Positions 1 through 6,859 of a stretch of 37,233 bases of DNA are shown piece after piece; the stretch's first letter is position 1; each line of letters starts with the position of its first letter. The notes under the pieces are model-generated. The model searched no databases. It was not told the DNA's origin and was given only the letters and a program-made list of their open reading frames with translations. Made by a program: the position numbers and the translations under genes. Source of the DNA: Pseudolactococcus raffinolactis NBRC 100932 (lineage in GTDB: Bacteria; Bacillota; Bacilli; Lactobacillales; Streptococcaceae). The stretch spans positions 1 through 37,233 of the forward strand of contig NZ_BCVN01000020.1 in the NCBI RefSeq assembly GCF_001591765.1, in the 5' to 3' direction.

Positions 1-73
1 ATCAAAATTTGGGTGGGTTTTAGTCTGTAATAAGAAATCTTCTAAAAGCATATAAACCTAATATTCAGAATGT

Positions 74-123
74 ATTTCATTTTTTCCGAAATAGTTCGTA
101 CTCTTCATTTCATTTTTTCCGAA
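74..123. repeat. Pair of 17-bp direct repeats, probable operator of the locus split by the island
   Basis: ATTTCATTTTTTCCGAA occurs exactly at 74-90 and 107-123, 33 bp start to start, about three helical turns. It lies outside attL. In the unintegrated chromosome it would sit 20-70 bp upstream of the XRE-PemK fusion gene now at 12303. Direct repeats at this position suggest binding sites for an autoregulator, possibly the XRE domain of that protein (inference). A weak extended -10 (TGGTAATAT, 128-136) follows. Positions 1-73 and 155-204 show nothing I can call. Confidence 0.5.
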
Positions 124-133
124 GTTGTGGTAA

Positions 134-154
134 TATAAAAGTAATATGAAAAAA
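134..154. repeat. attL core repeat
   Basis: This 21-bp sequence (TATAAAAGTAATATG followed by six A) is repeated exactly at 12291-12311, the only long exact repeat joining the two island ends. It contains the ATG that serves as start codon of the fusion gene at attR. Here the ATG opens only two lysine codons before TAA. It lies 84 bp beyond the integrase stop codon, a usual place for an attachment site. Confidence 0.75.
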
Positions 155-204
155 TAAAACTTGTAAACCCTTTATTTATAAGGGTTGTAGCGCTTTTTGT
201 TTCA

Positions 205-235
205 TTTAACTAGCCTTTTAACAACCCCTTGCATT
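205..235. repeat. Left arm-type repeat of the integrase
   Basis: TTTAACTAGCCTTTTAAC (205-222) recurs exactly at 12168-12185, and the similarity continues for 30 bp (27 matches). The second half, TTTTAACAACCCCTTGCATT (216-235), recurs with two changes at 12076-12095. All copies are in the same orientation, inboard of the 21-bp core repeats. That is how arm-binding sites of tyrosine integrases are arranged. Binding is inferred. Confidence 0.55.
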
Positions 236-237
236 TT

Positions 238-1428
238 TTACAATGCTTTTAAGATATTGCTGAACTTTTCGGCAGTATCTTTTTTCTTATCTTTGGCAAG
301 ATGACTGTAAGTGTTCATAGTAATAGAGTAATCGGCATGCCCTAGTCTTAACTGTATTTCTTTGGGGTTTACATCGGCATTCATTAACAAGCTGGCATGA
401 GTATGCCTAAAACCGTGGAAGCCTATATTTGAGACTTTGGCATTTTTAAAATGACTTTTTAATATAGTCAATTCTTTGGTATAAGTGAATGAATGACCTT
501 TTTTTGAAAATATGAGACTGTCCTTTATTGATACTACTTTTTTATTCTGAATATTTTTCCATAATTTCAAAAGCGTTATAGTCTCATGATCAAGGCTTAC
601 AACTCGATTGCTTTCTTTAGTCTTTGCGCTTGATTGAATGCGTTCTGTTTTGTTTGCCGTCTGTACAATAGTTTTATAGACTGATACCGTCTCATTATTG
701 AAATCAATATCAGACCAAGAAAGTGCTAAACACTCGCCAACACGTAAACCAGTAGCAAGAAGAAAACGGTACATAGTGACATGTAACTGATTGTCTATTG
801 TATCGTCTAAGCTATCAAGGTATGATAAGAATTTTTTTAACTCATCATTATCAAAATACTTTATTTTTTTAGTAGTCCTATTTTTTAGCTTAGGCGGTAT
901 AACATTTATAGCTGGATTGCTTTCAATTGCTCCCAGTTGCATAGCATAGTCTAGTATGCGCTTGATATAGTTAAGTAGTAGCTTATAGCTCCGACACTTA
1001 CCCTTTTCTCGTCTACCGTTCTTTATTGGGCTTGTATTGGCATTTTTAGCCCACTGATTGACGATACCCTGTAAAAGTACTGAGTTTATCTTTTCGACCT
1101 TATACGAGCCGAGAGCGGGCAAGATATAGACCTTTAAATAATTGTCCGCCACCCTTATTGTGTTAAGTTTAACAGTTAGCTTATAACTATCAAACCAACT
1201 CATGGCTAAAGCGTTGAAATCATCAAAGAAAACTTTTTCCCTTGCAACAGTTGACCCGTTTTTGATAAAATTAGATATTGCCTGATTGGCTTTAATCTCG
1301 CACATTTTGCGCGTGGTAGCGGTAGCGGTAGTCTGTACCTTTTTACCAGTAAGACTATCAATACCAAGATAAACATTAGTACGGTACACGATTGTACCGT
1401 CTTTTTTTGTGATTTTTTTTATATTCAT
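238..1428 (-). CDS. int: Tyrosine site-specific integrase
   Basis: A phage-type tyrosine recombinase that would integrate and, with an excisionase, excise the island. The N-terminus (about residues 1-45) resembles the AP2-like arm-binding domain. A SAM-like core-binding domain follows (about 60-170), then the catalytic domain (about 190-390) with the motifs ATGLRVGE (Arg), HGFRHTHAS (His-x-x-Arg), LGH and a tyrosine in NTYSH. About 396 residues is normal for the family. The frame is open upstream to 1464, but ATG at 1428 is preferred. It has AGGAG about 9 nt upstream, and the longer version would be read from the opposite strand of a duplicated leader (1449-1490). The gene ends 84 bp from attL, as expected. 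Confidence 0.93.
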   Translation of the reverse strand: MNIKKITKKDGTIVYRTNVYLGIDSLTGKKVQTTATATTRKMCEIKANQAISNFIKNGSTVAREKVFFDDFNALAMSWFDSYKLTVKLNTIRVADNYLKVYILPALGSYKVEKINSVLLQGIVNQWAKNANTSPIKNGRREKGKCRSYKLLLNYIKRILDYAMQLGAIESNPAINVIPPKLKNRTTKKIKYFDNDELKKFLSYLDSLDDTIDNQLHVTMYRFLLATGLRVGECLALSWSDIDFNNETVSVYKTIVQTANKTERIQSSAKTKESNRVVSLDHETITLLKLWKNIQNKKVVSIKDSLIFSKKGHSFTYTKELTILKSHFKNAKVSNIGFHGFRHTHASLLMNADVNPKEIQLRLGHADYSITMNTYSHLAKDKKKDTAEKFSNILKAL

Positions 1429-1448
1429 TTTCTTTTGCTCCTGTTCTA

Positions 1449-1490
1449 TTGTCAGGCAAGGCATAAGATTGAGAGGTAAGAAATGAAATT
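1449..1490. repeat. Duplicated leader segment, copy 1
   Basis: This 42-bp stretch matches 6493-6533 except for AAG versus GA in the middle. The 6493 copy carries the Shine-Dalgarno and start codon of the winged-helix gene at 6526. This copy has the same GAGAGGTAAGAAATGAAATT but then runs into unrelated sequence; the resulting 35-codon frame (1483-1590) looks non-coding. It lies directly upstream of int on the other strand and probably marks a module junction. Confidence 0.7.
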
Positions 1491-1552
1491 TTTATTTAAT
1501 CACAATTTGCTTATTGGCTATCAATATTTTCGCATAGTAATAATCTATAAGA

Positions 1553-2395
1553 TTAAAATAGTGTCGTTTGATCTGGGTTATTATCTTTAATTTTCTTTTT
1601 ATCTTTTTTATTAAGGTCTGCGATACTTTCTAAAGGTGTTGGCAGATGTTCTGGCATAGTATTCCCAAGATCTGCCATCGTTTTACGTACCATTTTTCCG
1701 ACTTCAAAATGAGTGTTATTAGCGTTCTGAGCTCCTTGAATACGGTCTCTTTTCAACTTCTCATCAGTTTGGGTGGCTCGGAATAAATTCGCGGCTAACT
1801 CAACACTTCCCATATTATCTAAAATATGCTCGCTTTCAGCCAACCCCTTACGTTCATGTATATCAGCCATTGTTAGTCCGTTATATAGGCCTTTATACCC
1901 ATAATTATGGAATTCTCCAAAATTAGTAACACCAGCATTACTAGCAGATTTTGATAACGACTTATTATGTCGTTTCATCTCATCCCTGATATTAATTCGT
2001 TTTTCGTCTTCAGTAAGTCTATCAAAGTCATCTTGTACTTCTTGCTGACGGGTTTTAATAGCAAAATAACTTTGGCCAAGTGCTATGACTTCTTTTCTCG
2101 GATCCCCATTTTGAACGATTAGATAGCAAGCATACCTAGACAACTCTATATCTACTATTTTACGTTCCCCAAAACCGATTTTTACTATTTTCGTAACGTC
2201 ACGAAAATTGGAGATTACGGGGTTTCCCGCAGTTTTACATGATATCTTAGCTTTATCAATGACATTAATAAAATTTTCCCAACGGTCATACTCTAAAACA
2301 AGTTGTAATTCACGCGCATACCAAAATTCTTGACCGTTTTCATCAATATGCTTAATGTTTTCAAACGTTAATTCATCATAGTTAGTTAATTCCAT
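1553..2395 (-). CDS. dinD: DinD-like DNA-damage-inducible protein
   Basis: Resembles the DinD family over nearly its whole length (about 280 residues). The N-terminal half has a Bro/KilA-like look (WYARELQLVLEY, about 22-33) with the family signature NGDPRKEVIALGQSYFA (about 98-114). The C-terminal half carries NFGEFHNYGYKGLYNG. In E. coli DinD is SOS-induced and inhibits RecA filaments (family knowledge). A DNA-damage role in an SOS-inducible satellite is therefore plausible but inferred. I chose ATG at 2395. An upstream ATG at 2428 lies beside an inverted repeat (2413-2424) that looks more like an operator. The gene lies between int and the repressor, where such islands keep accessory genes. 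Confidence 0.8.
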   Translation of the reverse strand: MELTNYDELTFENIKHIDENGQEFWYARELQLVLEYDRWENFINVIDKAKISCKTAGNPVISNFRDVTKIVKIGFGERKIVDIELSRYACYLIVQNGDPRKEVIALGQSYFAIKTRQQEVQDDFDRLTEDEKRINIRDEMKRHNKSLSKSASNAGVTNFGEFHNYGYKGLYNGLTMADIHERKGLAESEHILDNMGSVELAANLFRATQTDEKLKRDRIQGAQNANNTHFEVGKMVRKTMADLGNTMPEHLPTPLESIADLNKKDKKKIKDNNPDQTTLF

Positions 2396-2412
2396 TATTC
2401 TACACTTTCTAA

Positions 2413-2424
2413 GGTCAATAGACC
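2413..2424. promoter_or_regulatory. Inverted repeat GGTCAATAGACC ahead of dinD
   Basis: GGTC-AATA-GACC lies 18-29 bp upstream of the chosen dinD start. An 11-bp match (GGTCTATTGAC) recurs at 12261-12271, over the -35 of the fusion gene promoter at attR. A shared operator is possible; an 11-mer could also recur by chance. Confidence 0.3.
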
Positions 2425-2428
2425 ACAT

Positions 2429-2790
2429 TTTTCTTTAAATTTTTTTCACGCGCCTATGCGCTTTTTTTATACCAAAATTACTATATCACACGCGCGTGAC
2501 ATTCTTTTGATCATCACACAAGCACGATAAACGATTATAAGCGTATTTACTACCACGTTCAAGGCTATTTAAACCCCTTTTTAGCGCTTGTAATTTCTTA
2601 CTTATAAATTATCCGTTTACCTACCTAAAACATCACTAGGCGGACGGTGCGAGAAAGTACAGCATTGTAATTGTAATGTTGAGAAATGTTGAGGTTAAAA
2701 CCTATATAAAGAATTTAAACAGCCAACTCAAACCCACATACATGATTAATCGTATCACGCGCGGCATGATAATAGGTGGACGATAAGCGC
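2429..2790. other. Non-coding stretch between dinD and the small peptide
   Basis: No supported gene in these 362 bp. It contains the palindrome CACGCGCGTG (2489-2498), which holds one Chi heptamer on each strand, two more minus-strand Chi heptamers (2447, 2756), and a 12-bp palindrome ATAAGCGCTTAT (2783-2794) over the stop codon of the small peptide gene. A minus-strand extended -10 (TGGTATAAA, near 2465-2473) could serve dinD. Confidence 0.5.
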
Positions 2791-2898
2791 TTATAAGTCG
2801 CTTTCATTATCTTTGTTATCCTCATTTTCATCAATAATCTTTTTCCAACTGAAAGCTGAGAAAATTTCCCCTATAAAGTTGGCTAATATTTCAAACAT
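2791..2898 (-). CDS. 35-residue amphipathic peptide, unknown
   Basis: A short frame starting MFEILANFIGEIFSAFSW and ending in a highly acidic tail. Its Shine-Dalgarno AAGGAAG is well placed, 6 nt before the ATG. About 18 hydrophobic residues precede two lysines and a charged tail, like small membrane-active peptides. The opening MF..LAN resembles the two Fst-like toxins at the right end of this window. However, I see no antisense promoter or terminator pair here. A 13-bp inverted repeat GACTTGATAAGTC (2916-2928) lies just upstream. It could be a type I toxin, a leader peptide or a helper-phage interference peptide; function unknown. Confidence 0.5.
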   Translation of the reverse strand: MFEILANFIGEIFSAFSWKKIIDENEDNKDNESDL

Positions 2899-3050
2899 AG
2901 TACGCTTCCTTAATTGACTTGATAAGTCATTTTTTTATTTTCTTGATTAAAACTATATAGCCTAACATGTTCATGATTGTTCATGCCTGTAAAGTGAAAA
3001 TTGGTGTGTTACTCAGGTATCTAGTTCGCGCAGTTATAGAGGAAGTTATA

Positions 3051-3968
3051 TTATTTCCTATTTTGTTCTCGGTTGTATCGTATACCATTTAAAGTGAATT
3101 TGATTGCTGTAAGCTCATCATTTGAAAGTAGCTGTCCGTCAAGTAAAGCACGTACATTTTTATCAGTGATTGAACGGATATCAAAAGTTACAGTTTTGCC
3201 GTTTAATAAGTCTTTGCTGATGTTGATATTATCATCGTCATTGTATGGTGTAAATTGTCCATTTTCATCCATCAATGGCCATAATTCTGCTAGTAATTTT
3301 CTATCTGCCTCTGAAAGGTTGGTATCGTAATTAGATAACGGCATATCAATTTCATTTATTTCTTTATCAGCGTAGATAACGTTATCTTTTATACCAGTCT
3401 TCATAATATCTTGTAAAATATAGTTATACCACCATTTAAAAAGGTTTTCTCTAACTTCTGGTATTTGATAAGCAATGACATCGCCATAATCGTCGTTTGC
3501 AATATTAAAATTATAACTATCCATCTTATATCCATCAAAAAATAAAGGCTTCAATATGCTATCAATATCTTTTGAGGTAACTAATTCTACTCTTTTTTTG
3601 TCTAAATCAAAACCTATATCTATGTTCCCACCATCAATCATGTAGGCGTCGACTAAAACGTTTTCAACAACCCTTTTGTCTTTATCAAAATCACTATCAT
3701 TTGGTGAATTATGGAATAAAGTAATTTTCAAAAGAGATTTAAACTCCTGATACATCTCTTCTGTCAACACATCATTAACATTTTCATCGTTTATAGGAGA
3801 TATTTTTGATATAGAATTTACTATATTTATAAAGGTATCAATTGGTGGTACTTTTTTTTCATTTTCTATTTGAGATAAATATGATCTTTTTATTCCAGCT
3901 AGGTTTGCTAGTGTTTCCCCAGTAACTTTTAACGTTTGCCTATACTCTTTAAGTTTTTTTCCAATCAT
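3051..3968 (-). CDS. XRE-family master repressor (Stl-like)
   Basis: About 305 residues with a classic XRE helix-turn-helix at the N-terminus (LKEYRQTLKVTGETLANLAG then SYLSQIENEKK, about 6-40). A long C-terminal part follows with no motif I recognise and no LexA-type Ser-Lys protease signature. Position and polarity are those of the Stl repressors of PICIs: leftward, divergent from the early genes. Stl proteins are released by a helper-phage protein rather than by self-cleavage (family knowledge). The frame extends to a GTG at 3977, but that GTG is part of the GAGGTG ribosome site, so ATG at 3968 is the start. It probably binds the GTTTAC operators at 3992-4072. Confidence 0.8.
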   Translation of the reverse strand: MIGKKLKEYRQTLKVTGETLANLAGIKRSYLSQIENEKKVPPIDTFINIVNSISKISPINDENVNDVLTEEMYQEFKSLLKITLFHNSPNDSDFDKDKRVVENVLVDAYMIDGGNIDIGFDLDKKRVELVTSKDIDSILKPLFFDGYKMDSYNFNIANDDYGDVIAYQIPEVRENLFKWWYNYILQDIMKTGIKDNVIYADKEINEIDMPLSNYDTNLSEADRKLLAELWPLMDENGQFTPYNDDDNINISKDLLNGKTVTFDIRSITDKNVRALLDGQLLSNDELTAIKFTLNGIRYNREQNRK

Positions 3969-3991
3969 ATAATACACCTCATCTTTACTTT

Positions 3992-4072
3992 GTTTACTAA
4001 GGCAAGTTTACCACAAAAAAAAACGCTTGACAACAGTAACAATTGTTGCTATACTTTGTTTATCTGGTAAAC
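3992..4072. promoter_or_regulatory. Repressor/early-gene divergent promoter and operators
   Basis: Rightward promoter TTGACA (4027-4032), 17 bp, TATACT (4050-4055). Leftward promoter on the minus strand: TTGTCA (4032-4027), 17 bp, TAAACT (4009-4004). The -35 boxes occupy the same six bases, so the promoters are mutually exclusive. GTTTAC half-sites lie at 3992-3997 and 4006-4011 (over the leftward -10), and an inverted pair GTTTAT-N3-GTAAAC lies at 4058-4072, just after the rightward -10. The palindrome AACAATTGTT sits in the rightward spacer. This is a lysogeny-type switch controlled by the flanking XRE and Cro-like genes. Confidence 0.75.
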
Positions 4073-4115
4073 AGTTACTGGGAAAACAAAATAAATTAAA
4101 CATACAGGAGAAATA

Positions 4116-4286
4116 ATGAAAAATATTGAATTAAGAAATTTGATTGTTGAAAAACGGATTAAATTTTATGAAATCGCTAGAGAAGTTGGAATTGCTCCAA
4201 CAACCTTTACAATTTGGATGCGTGATGAGCTTAGCAATGAAAAGAAAGCTAAAGTTATGAATGCAATTGAAGCATTAACTAAGTAG
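4116..4286 (+). CDS. Small Cro/excisionase-like DNA-binding protein
   Basis: A 56-residue protein with a helix-turn-helix look: FYEIAREVGIAPTTFTIWMR at about 18-37. It is the first gene after the early promoter, with a strong Shine-Dalgarno (CAGGAG, 6 nt before ATG). The next gene follows 11 bp later. By position it should be the Cro/Str-type antirepressor-side regulator or an excisionase. Size and motif do not separate these. Confidence 0.75.
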   Translation: MKNIELRNLIVEKRIKFYEIAREVGIAPTTFTIWMRDELSNEKKAKVMNAIEALTK

Positions 4287-4297
4287 AAAGAGGATAA

Positions 4298-4996
4298 ATG
4301 AGCAACCTAGTATTATTTGACAGTCTTGACCTATCAAAAGCGAGCAATGAAAATTTTTACACCACTACCGAGATTATCGCAGAGCGAACAGGAAACGGAT
4401 ATAAAGAAATATCAAACCTTGTAAGAAAATATCAGGAACAATTAAAAAAAATTGCTCCATTGACGTGGCATTTTGAAAAGTCCGCGTCAAACCATGGTAG
4501 AGCAACAAGGAAAATCTACCACCTCAACGAGCAACAAACATTGTTTTTTATCCCACTATTAGGCAATACACCCGCAGTTGTTCAATTTAAGTTTGAACTA
4601 GCCAAGGCATTTGTCGCTATGCGCGATGAGTTACAAGCCCGACAGATTGCCCGAGCGGTTGAAAAGCCACAGGGTAAGACGTTACACCAAGCCATATCAG
4701 AGTGGGGGCATTTCTCAAGACATGGCAATATGTGGCACAACATTATCAGAACGCTGTTAGCTAGTACTGTTACAGGTCTAACCAAAAAGCAGATACAGGC
4801 GCGTGATGATGATTGGCGCAAAGAAAAAACGCTCCTCGACCTCCTCACATTGGAAGAAATGGAACGTTACAAATTATTGGAGGGTATCGTTATAGCTATG
4901 ATTTTGGCTGGTTCTGATTATGAACCTATTAAACAGGCTATAAAGAACTCGATTGCAACAAAAAAAGTCCCAACCGACCAAAGTAAAGACTTTTAA
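4298..4996 (+). CDS. Rha-family phage regulatory protein
   Basis: 232 residues. The N-terminal half (about 20-115) fits the phage Rha domain: a short helix-turn-helix stretch (TTEIIAERTGNGYKEISNLV), then NHGRATRKIYHLNEQQTLFF and LAKAFVAMRDELQ. The C-terminal half is rich in charged helices. Rha proteins are phage regulators whose expression affects infection in the absence of host IHF (family knowledge); in Gram-positive satellites the role is undefined. A ribosome site GAGGA precedes ATG by 5 nt. It belongs to the early rightward operon. Confidence 0.8.
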   Translation: MSNLVLFDSLDLSKASNENFYTTTEIIAERTGNGYKEISNLVRKYQEQLKKIAPLTWHFEKSASNHGRATRKIYHLNEQQTLFFIPLLGNTPAVVQFKFELAKAFVAMRDELQARQIARAVEKPQGKTLHQAISEWGHFSRHGNMWHNIIRTLLASTVTGLTKKQIQARDDDWRKEKTLLDLLTLEEMERYKLLEGIVIAMILAGSDYEPIKQAIKNSIATKKVPTDQSKDF

Positions 4997-5064
4997 ACTG
5001 AGTAAACAGAGCCTTGCAGGGCTTTGCTTTCTCTTATTTTACCAAAAATAGGAAGATTACACAA

Positions 5065-5247
5065 ATGAATAGAAAAAATAATAATACAATTGACGTTTCA
5101 TACCCAACACACGGCTTACAGGCTGGCGCACAGGTACATTATAACCCAAGTTGCCATACATGGACGGTATATTTTGCTAACGGCTTAGAACGCACTTTAT
5201 ACAGCATTAAGAGCTATGCAACTTTTATGAGCGGAGGTGTGGCATGA
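5065..5247 (+). CDS. Small hypothetical protein
   Basis: About 60 residues starting MNRKNNNTIDVSYPTHG, with Shine-Dalgarno AGGAAG 9 nt upstream. The frame is open to a TTG at 5014, but no ribosome site supports that. The composition is polar with several aromatics (HTWTVYFANGLERTLY), like a small beta-rich protein. I recognise no family. It overlaps the next gene by 4 bp (ATGA), so the two are translationally coupled. Confidence 0.6.
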   Translation: MNRKNNNTIDVSYPTHGLQAGAQVHYNPSCHTWTVYFANGLERTLYSIKSYATFMSGGVA

Positions 5248-5498
5248 GTAAAAAAAATACAGATATTGAAATTGAACTTTTAAAAATAGATAGAAAAAAC
5301 ATCATTATAAAAAAATTGTCAATGATTATCTATGAAATGGTTACAGAGCTAGGGGATATTCAAGAGTTAGTAGCTTACTCAGGGAACTTTGACGACATGC
5401 AGACCTTACTTGATTGTATTTTAGATGAAAGTACGGATAATGAGCATAGTATTTCTAGTATTCTAGAACACCTTGAAAAAAGCGAGGTAGTCAAATGA
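5244..5498 (+). CDS. Small acidic helical hypothetical protein
   Basis: 84 residues, mostly helical and acidic, beginning MSKKNTDIEIELLKID, with a hydrophobic-heptad middle (IIIKKLSMIIYEMVTELGDI). Ribosome site GGAGG 6 nt upstream; 4-bp overlaps with both neighbours. No recognised domain. Tight coupling suggests it works with the adjacent early DNA-binding proteins, perhaps as a partner subunit (inference). Confidence 0.6.
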   Translation: MSKKNTDIEIELLKIDRKNIIIKKLSMIIYEMVTELGDIQELVAYSGNFDDMQTLLDCILDESTDNEHSISSILEHLEKSEVVK

Positions 5499-5767
5499 AC
5501 TCAAGATATACATTTAAAGACTTACGAAAAATTAGCGGTTTAACCATTGAGCGATTGTCAGAACAGACTGATATAAGCATTGGCATGTTAAAACTAATTG
5601 AGCGAGACAGCGGACAAGCGAACTATAGTGATATTGCCACCTTATCAAGGTTATACAACATTAGTGCCGATTATATCCATATCGGCAAGCAGTCAGATTT
5701 TAACGATAACCGTATCACTGAATTATTTGAGTTGCTGAGATTATCGCAACACGTAAAAGCGAGGTAA
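5495..5767 (+). CDS. XRE-like helix-turn-helix protein
   Basis: 90 residues with an XRE-type fold: FKDLRKISGLTIERLSEQTD at about 7-26, then GMLKLIERDSG and LSRLYNISADYI. It lacks a separate effector domain. A GCGAGGTAG ribosome site lies within the end of the preceding gene, and the genes overlap by 4 bp. It is a third regulator in the early operon; target unknown. Confidence 0.75.
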   Translation: MNSRYTFKDLRKISGLTIERLSEQTDISIGMLKLIERDSGQANYSDIATLSRLYNISADYIHIGKQSDFNDNRITELFELLRLSQHVKAR

Positions 5768-5771
5768 TTGA

Positions 5772-6056
5772 ATGAGTGAATTTGACCCACTAACAACCCT
5801 CGCAAGCCGTTTAATTGCTGAGGACGTAATTAGGCGCGTGAATGAATATGACAAGCTACAAGCCAAGCTAAAAGCCACTGAGAGAGTTTTGCCGTATATC
5901 TCTAAACAAGAGACTATGAGAGACTTGGATATTTCAGACAATACTATGAGCAAGTTTGAAAGTAATGGACTACAGCGCTATAAGCCTGATTATAACTCAT
6001 CACTTATCTATTATCTAATTGATGATATTTGTAAATTTATTGTACTGGCTGACTAA
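5772..6056 (+). CDS. Excisionase-like helix-turn-helix protein
   Basis: 94 residues. A coiled N-terminal segment (EYDKLQAKLKATERV) is followed by a winged-helix/MerR-like motif, YISKQETMRDLDISDNTMSK then FESNGLQRYKP (about 42-73). This is typical of excisionases and of phage DNA-binding proteins with a wing. GAGG ribosome site 7 nt upstream. With a tyrosine integrase in the element an excisionase is expected; this and the gene at 4116 are the best candidates. Confidence 0.6.
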   Translation: MSEFDPLTTLASRLIAEDVIRRVNEYDKLQAKLKATERVLPYISKQETMRDLDISDNTMSKFESNGLQRYKPDYNSSLIYYLIDDICKFIVLAD

Positions 6057-6068
6057 GGAGACCAAAAA

Positions 6069-6485
6069 ATGAATAAATTTAATCAAGCAAGACAAAAACA
6101 AAGGTCTGATGAAGAACAAGCTGAAATGTTTGCGGACACTATGGATATGATAGCGCGTGAAAGAGCAGTTTTGAGGTTATTTGACGGCAATAAGTCATTA
6201 CAGGTTCACAGTTTAAGTCATGCCATAAACATCATAAACCAACAACTAGGGCATGAATACGACAACATGCTGATGAATATATCTACCGAGGAATTGCATA
6301 TTTTACATGACGGTATCAAAACATTAATTCATGGCTGGCAACACTCAAATGAAATTGATACAGAGCTAGTCAAAGAATTACAAAACCCACAAAATTTTTC
6401 AGATTATCAAGATTATATAAAGCACCTTTTAAGGCTTTCAAAACTTGAAACAACTATCAAGGCACTAGCAAACTTTAAAAATTAA
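6069..6485 (+). CDS. Hypothetical island protein
   Basis: 138 residues, largely alpha-helical and charged, no cysteine pattern or membrane segment. Strong ribosome site (AAGGAG, 7 nt before ATG). No family recognised. It lies in the early operon between regulators and replication genes. It is followed at 6493-6533 by a segment duplicated next to int. Confidence 0.65.
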   Translation: MNKFNQARQKQRSDEEQAEMFADTMDMIARERAVLRLFDGNKSLQVHSLSHAINIINQQLGHEYDNMLMNISTEELHILHDGIKTLIHGWQHSNEIDTELVKELQNPQNFSDYQDYIKHLLRLSKLETTIKALANFKN

Positions 6486-6492
6486 GCATATT

Positions 6493-6533
6493 TTGTCAGG
6501 CAAGGCATGAATTGAGAGGTAAGAAATGAAATT
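6493..6533. repeat. Duplicated leader segment, copy 2
   Basis: Nearly identical to 1449-1490, with AAG replaced by GA. Here it carries the working ribosome site (GAGAGG) and start of the winged-helix gene at 6526. Its first ten bases, TGTCAGGCAA, also occur inverted at 12144-12153, next to the right-hand integrase arm repeats. Confidence 0.7.
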
Positions 6534-6855
6534 CAAAGATTTACAGAAATTAGACCAAGACATTATCATGGCATTATCTAGCCATAAAGGAATTGACAGA
6601 GCTATCCACGGCAAGACACTGGCGCAGTCTCTAAAAATTGATTTACGCACCCTACAAAGTCGGATAGAATTTTTACAGCGTAACCATTGCGCCATTGGTT
6701 CGGTAGATAATCGGGGCTATTTTATACCGCTTAATGAGGAAGAACGCAGAGCTGGAATAATTAAAAAGCAACGGTCTGGAATTGCTATTTCTACCGCAGT
6801 AAATGGCTATACTTTAGCAAGTTTAACATGGCTTGATGAATTGATTGGCGGGTAA
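6526..6855 (+). CDS. Winged-helix DNA-binding protein upstream of primase
   Basis: 109 residues with a DeoR/HTH_11-like winged helix: GKTLAQSLKIDLRTLQSRIEF at about 28-48, then a wing (GSVDNRGYFIPLNEEE). It is followed with a 5-nt gap by the primase gene, a place where satellites and plasmids often keep a replication accessory or regulatory gene. It may act in replication initiation or control of the operon; not decided by sequence. Confidence 0.65.
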   Translation: MKFKDLQKLDQDIIMALSSHKGIDRAIHGKTLAQSLKIDLRTLQSRIEFLQRNHCAIGSVDNRGYFIPLNEEERRAGIIKKQRSGIAISTAVNGYTLASLTWLDELIGG

Positions 6856-6859
6856 TGCT

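Noticed and set aside
134-154. Integration into a tRNA or housekeeping gene 3' end
   Set aside because: No tRNA-like cloverleaf or conserved gene end at either core repeat; the core overlaps a start codon instead.
205-222. The 18-bp repeat (205-222 / 12168-12185) as the att core
   Set aside because: It lies inside the longer exact 21-bp repeat, and further related copies occur at the right end, which fits arm sites better. It is not fully excluded.
1483-1590. 35-codon plus-strand ORF starting at the duplicated leader
   Set aside because: The ribosome site is a duplicate of another gene's; the downstream codons look random and overlap dinD's end.
3073-3330. 85-codon plus-strand frame inside the repressor gene
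   Set aside because: Shadow of the XRE repressor; no ribosome site and a composition typical of an antisense frame.
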